The notes: generated by a model from the sequence alone, not told the origin. DNA of 64,000 bases from Olsenella sp. oral taxon 807 (GCF_001189515.2 NZ_CP012069.2:2666001-2730000), one strand, 5' to 3'. Shown: positions 1-10,134, counted from the first letter of the stretch. Numbers and translations: made by a program.

Positions 1-322
1 CGCCCTCCCATCGTCGTACACCGCCATGCTTCCTGTGGCGTCACGGGGAAACTGCCCACAACCCCAAAGCAGCTCGTGACCCCAAGGCCACTTGCAGCTC
101 AATAGTGTACACAAATGGCCCAAACGGGCACCGAGAGACCCCTGGCACCGATCTGTGTACACTCCTGCGACCCCGGGGGCTGTCCGTAGTTCAATAGTGT
201 ACACAAATGGCCCAAACGGGCGCCCGGAAGCTCTCACTCTCGATCTGTGTACACTCCTGCGGTCACTTACGGCCCCCGCAGCCCTTGCGACCACTCACGG
301 CCCTTGCGGCAGGATCACCCGC
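1..322. repeat. Intergenic region with two family A repeat modules (104-163, 196-255)
   Basis: No convincing gene lies before the sortase stop. The region holds two family A modules, each exactly 60 bp, at 104-163 and 196-255, separated by 32 bp. Each begins AGTGTACACAAAT and ends with the near-complement ATCTGTGTACACT, so each module can fold into one long imperfect hairpin. The open reading frame that runs through it has no family features and reads through palindromic DNA, so I do not call it a gene. The rest (about 256-320) is GC-rich with short repeated CGGCCC(T/C)TGCG words. Confidence 0.75.
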
Positions 323-1201
323 CTAGAGCGTGGACAGGTTGATCGCAGACTGGCTGTCTATGGGTCGATTGTCTTTCAGCACTCCCGTAACTATGAAACG
401 ATGAGGGCCATGGTATTCCTCGACCATGCAGGTGCTCAGCTGCAGGATCTTATCCGTAGCGGCGTCAAGCGTGGCGCCCTCGCGAATGTTGCGCCTCGAT
501 GATTCGGGATTGAGCACAAAGTTGTAGTACTCCTGGAGCGCCTGGGGGTTCTTGAAGTCAAACGAATTGAGGATGTGCCGGTCATCATACTCATATGCGG
601 CCACGATCTTGTAGATGAAAACACGGCCGGGTGTGAAGACGTACATCACGTCATGCTCAGCAAAGAAGTTTGCGTCCTCGAAGTTGTGGAGCGACCTGAA
701 CAAGTGGATGGGATCGTCGGTGTTATGCCCATAGAGCACCGTCACAGGGTCAGAGAAATCGAGTGCGTTCATGCTCTGTGAGAAGATGGCACCGTATGGA
801 GACGCCTTACCCGAGCGATTGTGATCGAGGTAGTACGTGTCATCATCTGGGCTTTGCAGCACAGGGTTGTTCACGTTGGTCCCCGGAATCGTGATCCACG
901 CATAGATGTCTTGGTTCTCCTCCTTGAGCTTAGAGAAGTCCACGGCGTTCTCGACGTCTGTGGTCTCCTCACCCTCCCCCTCATCGGAATCTGTGCTCAC
1001 CGTTGGAACAGGATCTTCCGCCGCCCGCTGCTTCTCTTCCGCGACGCTAGGTGAGACGGGCGGATGAAGCGTCACAGCGGCTGCCGCGACAACGAGGACG
1101 AGCGTGGCGACTGCCACGATGACCATACGGGGCCTTGCGCCCCATGCCATCGTCCTCTGCCTCAGCGCCTGCCACATTTGCGTCAGCACCTGTTTCAGCA
1201 T
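323..1201 (-). CDS. srtB: Class B sortase
   Basis: Membrane-anchored cysteine transpeptidase of 292 aa that cleaves C-terminal sorting signals and links surface proteins to the peptidoglycan cross-bridge. An N-terminal membrane segment (about residues 26-46) is followed by an acidic linker and the sortase domain from about 90. The catalytic triad is visible: His159 in YGHN, Cys258 in LSTC and Arg268 in HRFIV. The order and the KLKEEN-DIYAWI-PGT opening fit class B rather than A. I chose ATG at 1201 over an ATG at 1219 because GGGGAGGGG sits just upstream of it. It lies immediately downstream of the SPQTG surface protein, which is its likely substrate; a hairpin separates the two genes. The substrate link is inferred from position. 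Confidence 0.9.
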   Translation of the reverse strand: MLKQVLTQMWQALRQRTMAWGARPRMVIVAVATLVLVVAAAAVTLHPPVSPSVAEEKQRAAEDPVPTVSTDSDEGEGEETTDVENAVDFSKLKEENQDIYAWITIPGTNVNNPVLQSPDDDTYYLDHNRSGKASPYGAIFSQSMNALDFSDPVTVLYGHNTDDPIHLFRSLHNFEDANFFAEHDVMYVFTPGRVFIYKIVAAYEYDDRHILNSFDFKNPQALQEYYNFVLNPESSRRNIREGATLDAATDKILQLSTCMVEEYHGPHRFIVTGVLKDNRPIDSQSAINLSTL

Positions 1202-1222
1202 GAACCCCTCCCCACACACGAG

Positions 1223-1251
1223 CAGGGTGAGAGACGGCTGCTCTCACCCTG
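1223..1251. terminator. Perfect 11-bp hairpin between surface-protein gene and sortase gene
   Basis: CAGGGTGAGAG and CTCTCACCCTG form a perfect 11-bp stem with a 7-nt loop. It lies after the stop of the surface-protein gene and before the sortase start, on the transcribed strand. No long U-run follows, so it is either a weak terminator/attenuator that lowers sortase expression relative to substrate, or an mRNA-processing or stability hairpin. Confidence 0.55.
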
Positions 1252-1285
1252 CCTCACAAGACCTATGATACTTCAAGAAGTCGCG

Positions 1286-2929
1286 CTACTGTGCCCTCAG
1301 CTTCCGGCGGACTCCAACTGTGCCAGCGACCGCGATGACCGATAGCACGGACACAACCGCTGGCACGATAGTAGATGACAGGGGCATGCCAACTCCAGTC
1401 TGTGGAGACCTTGTGCTCGTATCCACCCTGCCTACGCTCTGTCTTACCACCGAGGGGGTCACGCCGTCGCGCATGACCAAGGTATACGTGGACAGCCGCT
1501 CCATCTCGAAGACTGCCTCGCCGTTCGCATCCAAGGTCCTCTCCTTGACCTCCGTGCTGCCATCATCATGCTCGACATACAGCAGAACCTCTTTGCCAGC
1601 AAACTGCCTTTCGAACATAACCCGAATCTCAAAGTTTCTGTACGTTCCCTTCAACACAAAGGACGCCCAGAGATCGCCCGGCAGCGGGGTGTAGTTGGAG
1701 GCACGCGTGTCACTCCAATACATGTCATCAAGAGTCCCGGTAGTCTGTTCCGTCGGAACGATGTATATCCACCTCGCAACTCCATCAGCGAAGGTCGTCC
1801 GGTCGCTAAGCGACTTCCGGTACCTGCTATAATCCGGTGTCGCGCGATTCGAGTTGTTGTCCCTGGGCGTGTTGTCCCTAGGCGTGTTGTTGTCCGGTGT
1901 CACGGAAGAGGAGGTCTTCACGACCAAGGTACACACGGTGTCATCAGTCACGTCATCCATCGAGTATGAGACGGTACCGTAGCTGTTGATGATCGCATCC
2001 TTGGTCTCCGTGGAGCCGCTCGCATGCTGGATGTAGAGCACGGCATGCTTTCGGGCGTACTTGCTGTCGATGTTGGTGTACGCAAGCACAAAATTCTTCA
2101 GTGAACCTCTGAGCAAGAAGGACTTAACGACAACATCACCCTCTGCCGGCGTGTAGTTCGAAGCCCTCCGATCGGTTACCCAATAGGCTTCCAACCCAGA
2201 CCCTACGGTCCTGTTGGACTTCCCGAACCATACGAACTCATCCGAAGTCCTCGAGTCAGGGACCGGAGTCGGGTCTGGCTTGGGGGTGGGATCGGGCTTG
2301 GGGGTCGGAGCCGGGTCGGGCTTGGGAGCCGGGTCGGGGGTCGGGGTCGGGTCGGGCTTGGGGGTCGCGTCGGGGGTCGAACTCACGGGCTCGCAATTGA
2401 TGGAGAACCTATATGAGCCCGACGCCTCAACCGTAATGAACATGTGTCCGCTGCCCGTACCGTCAATGACACCATTCTTGTCAGACGTTTTAGTGATGAC
2501 TGACTCGTGGACGTCCGCCCCGTCCCCTGCGATGCTGCCCTTCTTCTCGCAGTAGATGGTGTACGTCCTTCCGCCCATCACCCCCCCAGCCAACCAGAAA
2601 TCTATCTTTGCCTGCGCGGGCTCCGTAGAGCCGTCGGAGGCGTCCGTAGCTAGATCGATGTCAAAGCTACCTTCATACCTGCCGCCCTTGTAATCGAGTG
2701 GGCCACCCTCTTTGACCGCCTTGTAGTTGGACGCCTTATCCGTGGACCCCACCATCTTGCTGACGATGACGTCGCCCTTCACGGACTCAACCTGAACTGT
2801 CATGCGACGCTCCGCAGAGGACACTGGAGGATAGATTGATTTGTCATACGTGACCTTTGCTTGCGCTGTGAGAGGTATCACCAATGCGAGCAAAAGCGCG
2901 CCGAGCAATGCCGCAAACCTCTTTCTCAT
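1286..2929 (-). CDS. Cell-wall-anchored surface protein with SPQTG sorting signal
   Basis: Secreted, wall-anchored protein of 547 aa. It has an N-terminal signal peptide (MRKRFAALLGALLLA..., cleavage probably after AQA). A beta-rich N-terminal domain is followed by a proline-rich stalk of repeated PDPTPTPDPAPKPDP-type units at about 190-225. Two homologous domains of about 100 aa follow; both contain (D)RASNYTP, a GD-x(4-6)-F-L(R/K)G block and (L)Y(I/V)(Q/E)H-x(2-3)-GSTE. The C terminus has the motif SPQTG, a hydrophobic segment and the basic tail RRKLRAQ, a classical sorting signal with S in place of L. The ATG at 2929 has AAGGTGGG upstream and is preferred over a GTG 24 nt earlier. The downstream sortase B is its likely anchor enzyme. 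Ligand or role (adhesin?) is unknown. Confidence 0.85.
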   Translation of the reverse strand: MRKRFAALLGALLLALVIPLTAQAKVTYDKSIYPPVSSAERRMTVQVESVKGDVIVSKMVGSTDKASNYKAVKEGGPLDYKGGRYEGSFDIDLATDASDGSTEPAQAKIDFWLAGGVMGGRTYTIYCEKKGSIAGDGADVHESVITKTSDKNGVIDGTGSGHMFITVEASGSYRFSINCEPVSSTPDATPKPDPTPTPDPAPKPDPAPTPKPDPTPKPDPTPVPDSRTSDEFVWFGKSNRTVGSGLEAYWVTDRRASNYTPAEGDVVVKSFLLRGSLKNFVLAYTNIDSKYARKHAVLYIQHASGSTETKDAIINSYGTVSYSMDDVTDDTVCTLVVKTSSSVTPDNNTPRDNTPRDNNSNRATPDYSRYRKSLSDRTTFADGVARWIYIVPTEQTTGTLDDMYWSDTRASNYTPLPGDLWASFVLKGTYRNFEIRVMFERQFAGKEVLLYVEHDDGSTEVKERTLDANGEAVFEMERLSTYTLVMRDGVTPSVVRQSVGRVDTSTRSPQTGVGMPLSSTIVPAVVSVLSVIAVAGTVGVRRKLRAQ

Positions 2930-2985
2930 CACATTCCCACCTTTCACCTTCACTTATAGATCCGAATACCACAGTACCTCTACGT

Positions 2986-2991
2986 AGTATA
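2986..2991 (-). promoter_or_regulatory. Candidate -10 box of the surface-protein gene
   Basis: TATACT on the minus strand lies in a markedly AT-rich stretch (2954-3060) about 57 nt before the chosen start. No clear -35 at 16-18 bp was found, so this is only a candidate. Confidence 0.3.
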
Positions 2992-3060
2992 AGGTTACCC
3001 GTATTTCCCTCTCATTGCAAGAGTATTTTTTCAATCTATTTTAGCATCTTTTTCGCTCGC

Positions 3061-3747
3061 TCAAAGCACGGCGCCGTGGTCCGCGCACGGCTCAGCTATC
3101 TGTTGATCGGACAGACCGGCGCTCCTGGTGCCCTCCCGCTCGCCCGTGTCCTGGGTTGGGCCCCAGTCGTGCCGCGTCGTGTCCTCCTCGCGGGGCTCGG
3201 GCGGTCTTGACGGGTCCAGGTACTGGCCGATCACGCACTTCTCGCCCCTCGTCCCGTCCCGGAGGACCTCCCAGATATAAATCTCGGAGACGCCCTCCAG
3301 GTCCTCGTGACCGACGCACGTCTCGTAGTAGTAGATGTACATCTCGTACCTCTTCCCGGCGTCGGTGACGATCCCGGTGATATGCGGGTTGACGTAGTAC
3401 TCGAGCACCCTGCCGTGGTCTACGGACTGCGAGCTGGCCGAGAGGACCCTCCAGTCGTTGTCCGAGAACGAGACGAGGCCGAAGAGGTAGCTCCTCCTCT
3501 TGTCCGTCTCCACCCTGCCCTCGAAGAAGGCCATGCCCCGCTCTATCTCCCCCCTGAGCTCCGGCCTCGCGCGGCTCGCCTCGCAGAACATCGCCTCCAC
3601 GCCCGCGACGTCGTCCTCGTTCAGGCGGCGCAGGAGCTCCGATGACAGCTCGCCCCCTATGGCGGAGTCCGTCCTCGGGAGGGAGCAGCCCCCCTGCAGC
3701 AGGGCGCACGCGAGGGAGAGCGCGGCCGCGATGAGCGAGCGCCTCAC
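3061..3747 (-). CDS. Putative lipoprotein, DUF5104-like
   Basis: Predicted 228-aa secreted lipoprotein of unknown function. The N terminus is a lipoprotein signal (VRRSLIAAALSLACALLQGGC) with lipobox LQGGC, so Cys would be lipidated. The mature part has the pattern ELLRRL-N, a MF-C segment, GMAFFEG and a YYVNP/YEMYIYYYE block, which reminds me of DUF5104 lipoproteins; that assignment is from memory. I chose GTG at 3747 rather than the longer ATG at 3783 because GAGGAGG precedes it and the signal peptide starts there. The GTG overlaps the stop of an upstream gene remnant (GTGA), suggesting past translational coupling. The C-terminal 50 aa are charged and low-complexity. Confidence 0.7.
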   Translation of the reverse strand: MRRSLIAAALSLACALLQGGCSLPRTDSAIGGELSSELLRRLNEDDVAGVEAMFCEASRARPELRGEIERGMAFFEGRVETDKRRSYLFGLVSFSDNDWRVLSASSQSVDHGRVLEYYVNPHITGIVTDAGKRYEMYIYYYETCVGHEDLEGVSEIYIWEVLRDGTRGEKCVIGQYLDPSRPPEPREEDTTRHDWGPTQDTGEREGTRSAGLSDQQIAEPCADHGAVL

Positions 3748-3902
3748 CACAGCTGGTCCTCCTCGCCCCTCCATACGAGCCACGCCTTCCTGGATTTGTC
3801 GTCGAAGACCATGAGGTCCCTCTTCTCAGGGTCGCCGCCCACCCCGTCCCTCAGCGCCTCGCACATCCCGATCCTGCCGGAGAGGTCTAGCCGAGAGGCC
3901 CC
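3744..3902 (-). pseudogene. 3' remnant of an unrecognised gene upstream of the lipoprotein
   Basis: An open frame of about 52 codons ending in TGA at 3746-3744 overlaps the GTG start of the lipoprotein gene. It encodes a protein-like tail (RLDLSGRIGMCEALRDG, then KRDLMVFDDKSRKAWLVWRG) but has no plausible start, and an in-frame TGA lies just upstream at about 3903. A signal-peptide-like stretch (MGGRLGWLWAFVRAG) is found upstream in another frame. I read this as a truncated or frameshifted gene that was once co-transcribed with the lipoprotein. Family unknown. Confidence 0.45.
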
Positions 3903-4136
3903 TCAGGGAGGTCGTGGCGTCTGGCGTGGCCGCGACAGACCCCGCGCGGACGAACGCCCAGAGCCAGCCGAGCCGCCCACCCATCGCTCCCCATCTCCCT
4001 TGGAAATGACGCACGCGCTGACAGATACCGATGGACTCAGTATAGAGGATAGATGATGGTACGATTGAGAACTTCGAAGGCGGACGATTGCAACCCGTCC
4101 CGACGTCCGCCCTACCGCCCGCACCTGACGCGGGGG
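3903..4136. other. Intergenic region, no gene seen
   Basis: About 230 bp between the gene remnant and ridA. Apart from the possible 5' part of the remnant (to about 3985 on the minus strand) and a more AT-rich patch near 4030-4075 that could hold a minus-strand promoter, I see no feature. Confidence 0.4.
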
Positions 4137-4517
4137 CTAGACACGGGCAGTAGCCTTGATCTCGACCTTCGCTCCCTTAGGCAGCGCGACCACCTGGAAG
4201 GCGGCGCGAGCGGGATAGGGCTTGGAGAAGAACTCCGCGTAGACCTCATTCATGGGACCGAACTCGTCGATGTCGGTCAAGAGGACGGTGGTCTCGACGA
4301 CGTCGCACATGGAGGAGCCGGCAGCCTCAAGGATGTTCTTGATGTTGGTGAGGCTCTGGCGAGTCTGACCCTTGATATCCGCAGCCACAAGCTCGCCAGT
4401 GGCAGGGTCGATGGGGATCTGCCCCGACACGTGAATGCTGTCCTTGACCTTGATAGCGGCAGAATAGGGACCGAGCGCGGCAGGTGCCTTGTCGGTAACG
4501 ATGGCGGTCTTTTCCAT
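4137..4517 (-). CDS. ridA: RidA family enamine/imine deaminase
   Basis: 126-aa member of the YjgF/YER057c/UK114 family, a small trimeric cytosolic enzyme that hydrolyses reactive 2-aminoacrylate and related enamines released by PLP enzymes. Full family length. Diagnostic segments are visible: APAALGPYSAA near the start, VSGQIPIDP, the QTRQSLTNIKNILEAAG helix and the YPARAAF motif carrying the conserved active-site Arg. The ATG at 4517 has AAAGGAG at good spacing. It stands alone on the minus strand; its upstream side is a large repeat block, and a 10-bp target duplication (4581-4590) lies only about 65 bp from its start, so its promoter region has been affected by insertion. Confidence 0.93.
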   Translation of the reverse strand: MEKTAIVTDKAPAALGPYSAAIKVKDSIHVSGQIPIDPATGELVAADIKGQTRQSLTNIKNILEAAGSSMCDVVETTVLLTDIDEFGPMNEVYAEFFSKPYPARAAFQVVALPKGAKVEIKATARV

Positions 4518-4659
4518 GTGACTCTCCTTTGCTCTGTCCGCATGCGCGGGACCTCTGGGCCCGCAGGCGCGGGCGACGCCTCATTTTAGGCTCTTCGGGG
4601 GTTCGTGTGGGTTGACGTCTCGGCGAATCGCGTCGCAACAGCGTACACAAGTGCCCCAC

Positions 4660-4810
4660 TCTGCACCCGGCGACTCACATAAAGACGCACTCTGCGCCGG
4701 CGACGCCACCTCGACGTGACCAAAGGGCGCACTCTGCACCCGCCACCTCACGTAAAAGCGCAGTCTGCATGCGAGCGGTCGCGCAGAGTGCGCCTTTCCG
4801 TGAGGGCCCG
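4660..4810. repeat. Left part of family B repeat array
   Basis: Contains the degenerate units CTCACATAAAGACGCACTCTG and CTCACGTAAAAGCGCAGTCTG, then an inverted unit CGCAGAGTGCGCCTTTCCGTGAG. The last two enclose a CATGCGAGCGGTCG loop, giving a large hairpin at about 4750-4803; the same hairpin recurs at 50352-50409. The array is cut by the IS at 4811 and resumes at 6340. Confidence 0.7.
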
Positions 4811-4871
4811 GTTGCGTCGGTTTTTGTGGTGTATGAAGGGTGGCGATGCCTGCCCGGATGCCGAGTCCTGC

Positions 4872-4902
4872 TCTTCTTGGGGGGCATGCCCCCCCAAGAA
4901 GA
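4872..4902. terminator. 13-bp perfect hairpin after the transposase gene
   Basis: TCTTCTTGGGGGG and CCCCCCAAGAAGA are perfectly complementary around a 5-nt CATGC loop. It lies between the transposase stop (4921) and the left IS end, where it could stop transcription into or out of the element. Confidence 0.55.
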
Positions 4903-4920
4903 CCTTGCTCTGCCCTTACC

Positions 4921-6239
4921 TTACGACGCCTTGGCGTATTCGTCAAGCGCCACCATCATGATGACCTCGGCGCGCGCCCTCACCTCCTCGCTCGGGGCGA
5001 ACCCCTCGATGCGATTCTCGGCCCTCTCGAGCCCCAGGACGGGCCTGAGGGACTCCCTCGACATGAACAGGTTCTCGGATGCCCAGTCGGCGTCCGCCTC
5101 GTCCACGATGCCGCCGAGCAGGCGCAGAACGGACTCCGTCGACGGGAACGTCCGGGCGACCCTTGGCCCTGCGCTTGTGCCCGCGGCTCGTGCGCTCCCG
5201 CGCGTTGTTGGTCCGGATCTCGGCGCGGTGCTCGCGCGGGAACGACAGGTATGCGAGCGCGTCGACCTCGGCGTCCTCGAGCACGCGGGAGGCGTCCGGC
5301 GCGAAGGAGGCCAGCTCGTCGACGGCCTCGTGGCAGGGGGCGCGCACGAGCGTGGGGTCGGACTCCCCGAGGATGGGGGACACGGCGGCGCGGGCGCGGC
5401 GCTGGGCCTCCCTGCCGTCGATCTTGGCGAGCACGTCGCGCCTGGCGTGGACGACGCGGCGCTGCCACGTCGCCTCGGGGTAGACCTCCCGGATCGCCCC
5501 GGCGAGCCCGTCGTGGGCGTCGGAGGTGACGAGGCGCACGTTGCGCACCCCGCGTCCCTCGAGGTCCTGCAGGAAGCCGCGCCAGGAGGCGTAGCTCTCG
5601 GCGTTCGCGCACGCGAGGCCCACGAGGCGCCTGCGCCCGTCGTCGCCGACGCCGATGGCGGTGACGAGGGCCTCGGAGCGCACGCGCCCGGAGACGCGGC
5701 ACCCCGCGTAGGTGGCGTCCAGGAACAGGCAGTCGAGGCGCATGGCCGACCAGTCCCTTGCCAGAAACGCGTCGACCTCCCCGTCGACCGCGGCGCACAG
5801 GCGCGAGACCTGGTCCCTCGGGGGCGACCCCGCCCCCGAGCTTGGCGGCCACCCTCCCGGCCTCGTGGGCCGGGGTGCCGGCCGCGCACGTCTCGGCGAC
5901 GGCGGCGGCCAGGGCGCGATCGGTGCGCGAGTAGCGCTCGAGCAGGTCGGTCGGGAAGTACGAGCCGCTCCTGAGCTTCGGGATCCTCAGGTCAAGCGTG
6001 CCGACCGTGGTGTCGAGCCTGCGGCTGCGGTAGCCGTTTCGGCTGTTCACGCGCCTGTCGGAGCGTGCCCCGTACTCGGCGCCGCACGCCTCGTCGGCCC
6101 GGGTCGACATGATCTCGTCGGGCACGGCGGCCATCGTCGTGTCCGTCATGTCGCACAGGCTCGACGCGCTGTCCGGAAATTCGAGCAACACGTCCACCGG
6201 CTCGGGGTTGTCATGGGTTATCCTGTTGGGGCTGACCAT
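4921..6239 (-). pseudogene. IS256 (Mutator-type) transposase with two frameshifts
   Basis: Transposase reconstructed from three consecutive frames. Frame 1 starts with ATG at 6239 (MVSPNRITHDN...) and carries the RVNSRNGYRSR and LDLRIPKLR-GSYFP blocks typical of the family, to about 5825. Frame 2 continues with LDCLFLDATY (first catalytic Asp region), VTSDAHDGLAGAI and RTNNARERT-RGHKRR to about 5162. Frame 3 finishes with RVARTFPSTESVLRLLGGIV and ends at 4921. The joined product of about 435 aa is full length for the family, so only two small indels separate it from an intact enzyme. Whether these are mutations or sequencing errors cannot be told here. Confidence 0.85.
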
Positions 6240-6339
6240 CGTCTCTTCCTTTCAGTCGTTTCTTGGTCGGAGCGACATTCTAGGATAGGCGATGGTCTTC
6301 TTCTCCCTCCTCCCATACACCACAATTTTCGACGCGATC

Positions 6340-6668
6340 GAGGGCCCGCCCCCAGAATGCGCTTTTCCGTGAGGGTCCGCGCCCAGAGTGCGCTTTTCCG
6401 TGAGGGTCCGCGCCCAGAGTGCGCTTTTCCGTAGACTGCGCTTTTCCTCACCTGCGCAAACGCTGAGCCACCTCACGCAAAGGCGCATTCTGCGCAGACC
6501 GCCTTACGGAAAACCGCACCCTGTACCCGGCAACTCACGGAAAAGCACACTTTGTACCGGCGATGCCACCTCGACATGGCCAAAAGGCGCATTCTGGACG
6601 GGCGACGTCACGGAGAAGCGCACTTTGCGTGTGGGCCTCACCAAAGGGCGCGTTCTGCATGCGAGCGG
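6340..6668. repeat. Right part of family B repeat array with conserved centre
   Basis: Units of CAGA(G/A)TGCGCTTTTCCGTGAG (6353, 6384 and 6415 regions) lead into a centre at about 6429-6492 (GTAGACTGCGCTTTTCCTCACC, then a spacer, then CTCACGCAAAGGCGCATTCTG), after which units run in the opposite orientation to about 6660. The same centre occurs at 50217-50280 and 53001-53064. The array ends in CTGCATGCGAGCGGTGG, then abuts half of a family A module. Confidence 0.75.
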
Positions 6669-6675
6669 TGGTTGC

Positions 6676-6812
6676 GCCGAGAGCCTGTTTTCGCCGATCT
6701 GTGTACACTCCTGCGTCCCCACGTCTGCCCGCAACGGCGTAACAGTGCACACAAGTGCCCCAAGACGGCGCCGAGAGGCCATTTTCGCCGATCTGTGTAC
6801 ACTCCTGCATAC
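6676..6812. repeat. Half and one full family A module
   Basis: The right half of a module ends with GATCTGTGTACACT at 6709. After a 34-bp linker the full 60-bp module lies at 6744-6803, from AGTGCACACAAGT to ATCTGTGTACACT. Confidence 0.75.
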
Positions 6813-6960
6813 CCACGGCCGCTCGCGCGACCGGGCGGGGCCACGGGTCCCACGACATCGACGGCCCCATGGCCCCCGTGATGCCAGAGCGCTCGGACCT
6901 GAGGCCCACGCCACCGGGGCGGTGACGCAACCACCTACCCACACGAACTCACGAAGCCTC

Positions 6961-7229
6961 TCATTTTATCGCCCATAGTGCCCCACAGTTTCTCGTGCAC
7001 GATCCAGCACACGCCAACTGGGAGATCATCTTTGGGCTCGTGCCCCGCAGTTCCTTGAGCATGGGGTCAAAGAGGGCCTCAACCGGCAAGGGCAACAGCC
7101 ACCGAAGAAAACCGCAACAGCCGGGCACTGAGAGAGCCGACACCCACAGCCAGCGACCCGCGAAAGGCGACCTGCGGGTATCATGTTGATAGGCGCGACA
7201 GGAGACGAGACACGGAAAGCGAGTCGCAT
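6961..7229. other. Intergenic region upstream of acyP, no gene seen
   Basis: About 270 bp between the repeat block and acyP. GTATCATGTTGATAGG at 7179-7194 is an AT-richer patch that might hold a promoter. No conserved RNA or ORF with family features was recognised. Confidence 0.35.
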
Positions 7230-7580
7230 ATGAGCTGGTCATGGCCCTGGAGCCGCAAGGCAACACCCGAGGCGGCAGAGCCACGCAATCTGGATGGTCT
7301 AATCCGGTGGCGCTTGCGCTACACGGGACGAGTCCAAGGCGTCGGCTTCCGCTTTACCGTCAGGGGTCTCGCTAGAGAGTGTAAGGTCACGGGTTGGGTC
7401 AAGAACCTCGATGACGGAGACGTCCTCATCGAGGCCCAAGGCACCCCAGACCAAGTGAGCGCCCTCACAGACGCCATCAAGCGCGAGAGCGCACGTGAGA
7501 GGACCTGGGTGAGGGCCACACTCGCCACGCGGGAGGAGCTGGCACCCCAGCAAGAACAGGACTTTCGAATCGTGCACTAG
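7230..7580 (+). CDS. acyP: Acylphosphatase
   Basis: 116-aa small cytosolic hydrolase of acyl phosphates (carboxyl-phosphate mixed anhydrides). The core motif GRVQGVGFRFTV (about residues 33-44) carries the substrate-binding Arg, and VTGWVKNLDDGDV carries the catalytic Asn. About 25 residues at the N terminus (MSWSWPWSRKATPEAAE...) precede the usual family start and are not conserved. A GGAAAGCGAG ribosome binding site precedes the ATG. It converges with ligA; a hairpin separates their ends. Confidence 0.92.
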   Translation: MSWSWPWSRKATPEAAEPRNLDGLIRWRLRYTGRVQGVGFRFTVRGLARECKVTGWVKNLDDGDVLIEAQGTPDQVSALTDAIKRESARERTWVRATLATREELAPQQEQDFRIVH

Positions 7581-7621
7581 ACACCAAAGACAGTACGCAC
7601 CGTATGTCAGTCGCACAGACA

Positions 7622-7662
7622 GCCCCTCGCCTGCGCCGGGAGGCAAGGTGCCAGACGAGGGG
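7622..7662. terminator. Candidate bidirectional terminator between acyP and ligA
   Basis: GCCCCTCG near 7622 pairs with CGAGGGGC ending at 7662, bracketing a GC-rich loop, between two convergent genes. No strong U-tract on either side, so assignment rests on position and symmetry. Confidence 0.5.
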
Positions 7663-7672
7663 CAAAGGAGCG

Positions 7673-9949
<2,277 letters not shown>

Positions 9950-10134
9950 TCAGCAGAGTAGCGCAATGGTAGGTGGACCTGCACGGAACAGCAACTACGT
10001 CAAGCGACACTCCGCGCACGTAGGCGCCCGTCCCATCGCGATGGATGCGGCAAAACTTCGCACAAAGGCCATGTGCACAGCACCAAGCGTCATAATAGGG
10101 TGCGCCCATCGACAACACGACGTGAGGAGGATCC

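Larger units (their letters stand above)
4811..6339 (-). mobile_element. IS256-family insertion sequence, inactivated
   Basis: About 1.53 kb. The ends are imperfect inverted repeats: left GCGTCGGTTTTTGTGGTGTATG (4814 on) and right, on the complement, GCGTCGAAAATTGTGGTGTATG (to 6335). The 9-bp sequence GAGGGCCCG occurs directly on both sides (4802-4810 and 6340-6348); removing the element plus one copy restores an uninterrupted family B repeat unit, which strongly supports a real insertion. An 8-9 bp duplication is typical of IS256-type elements. The transposase inside is frameshifted, so the copy is dead unless helped in trans. Confidence 0.8.
4591..6960. mobile_element. MITE-like element disrupted by a family B array and an IS256-family IS
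   Basis: The left end CTCTTCGGGGGTTCGTGTGGGTTG (4591 on) and the right end, whose complement reads GAGGCTTCGTGAGTTCGTGTGGG (to 6960), match the two ends of the 285-bp element at 17013-17297. Flanks TCATTTTAGG (4581-4590) and TCATTTTATC (6961-6970) agree at 8 of 10 positions, consistent with a decaying 10-bp target duplication. Inside, one family A module is split: its left half is at 4640-4657 and its right half at about 6676-6709, with a family B array between them. An intact A module follows at 6744-6803. The IS256-family copy sits inside the B array. Boundaries are read by eye. Confidence 0.6.

Noticed and set aside
92-502. 136-codon ORF across the family A modules and the end of the sortase gene
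   Set aside because: Its residues come from palindromic repeats, and similar frames appear in every other copy of the repeat in both orientations.
5079-5483. Passenger gene within the IS
   Set aside because: It is the reverse-strand shadow of the transposase frame.
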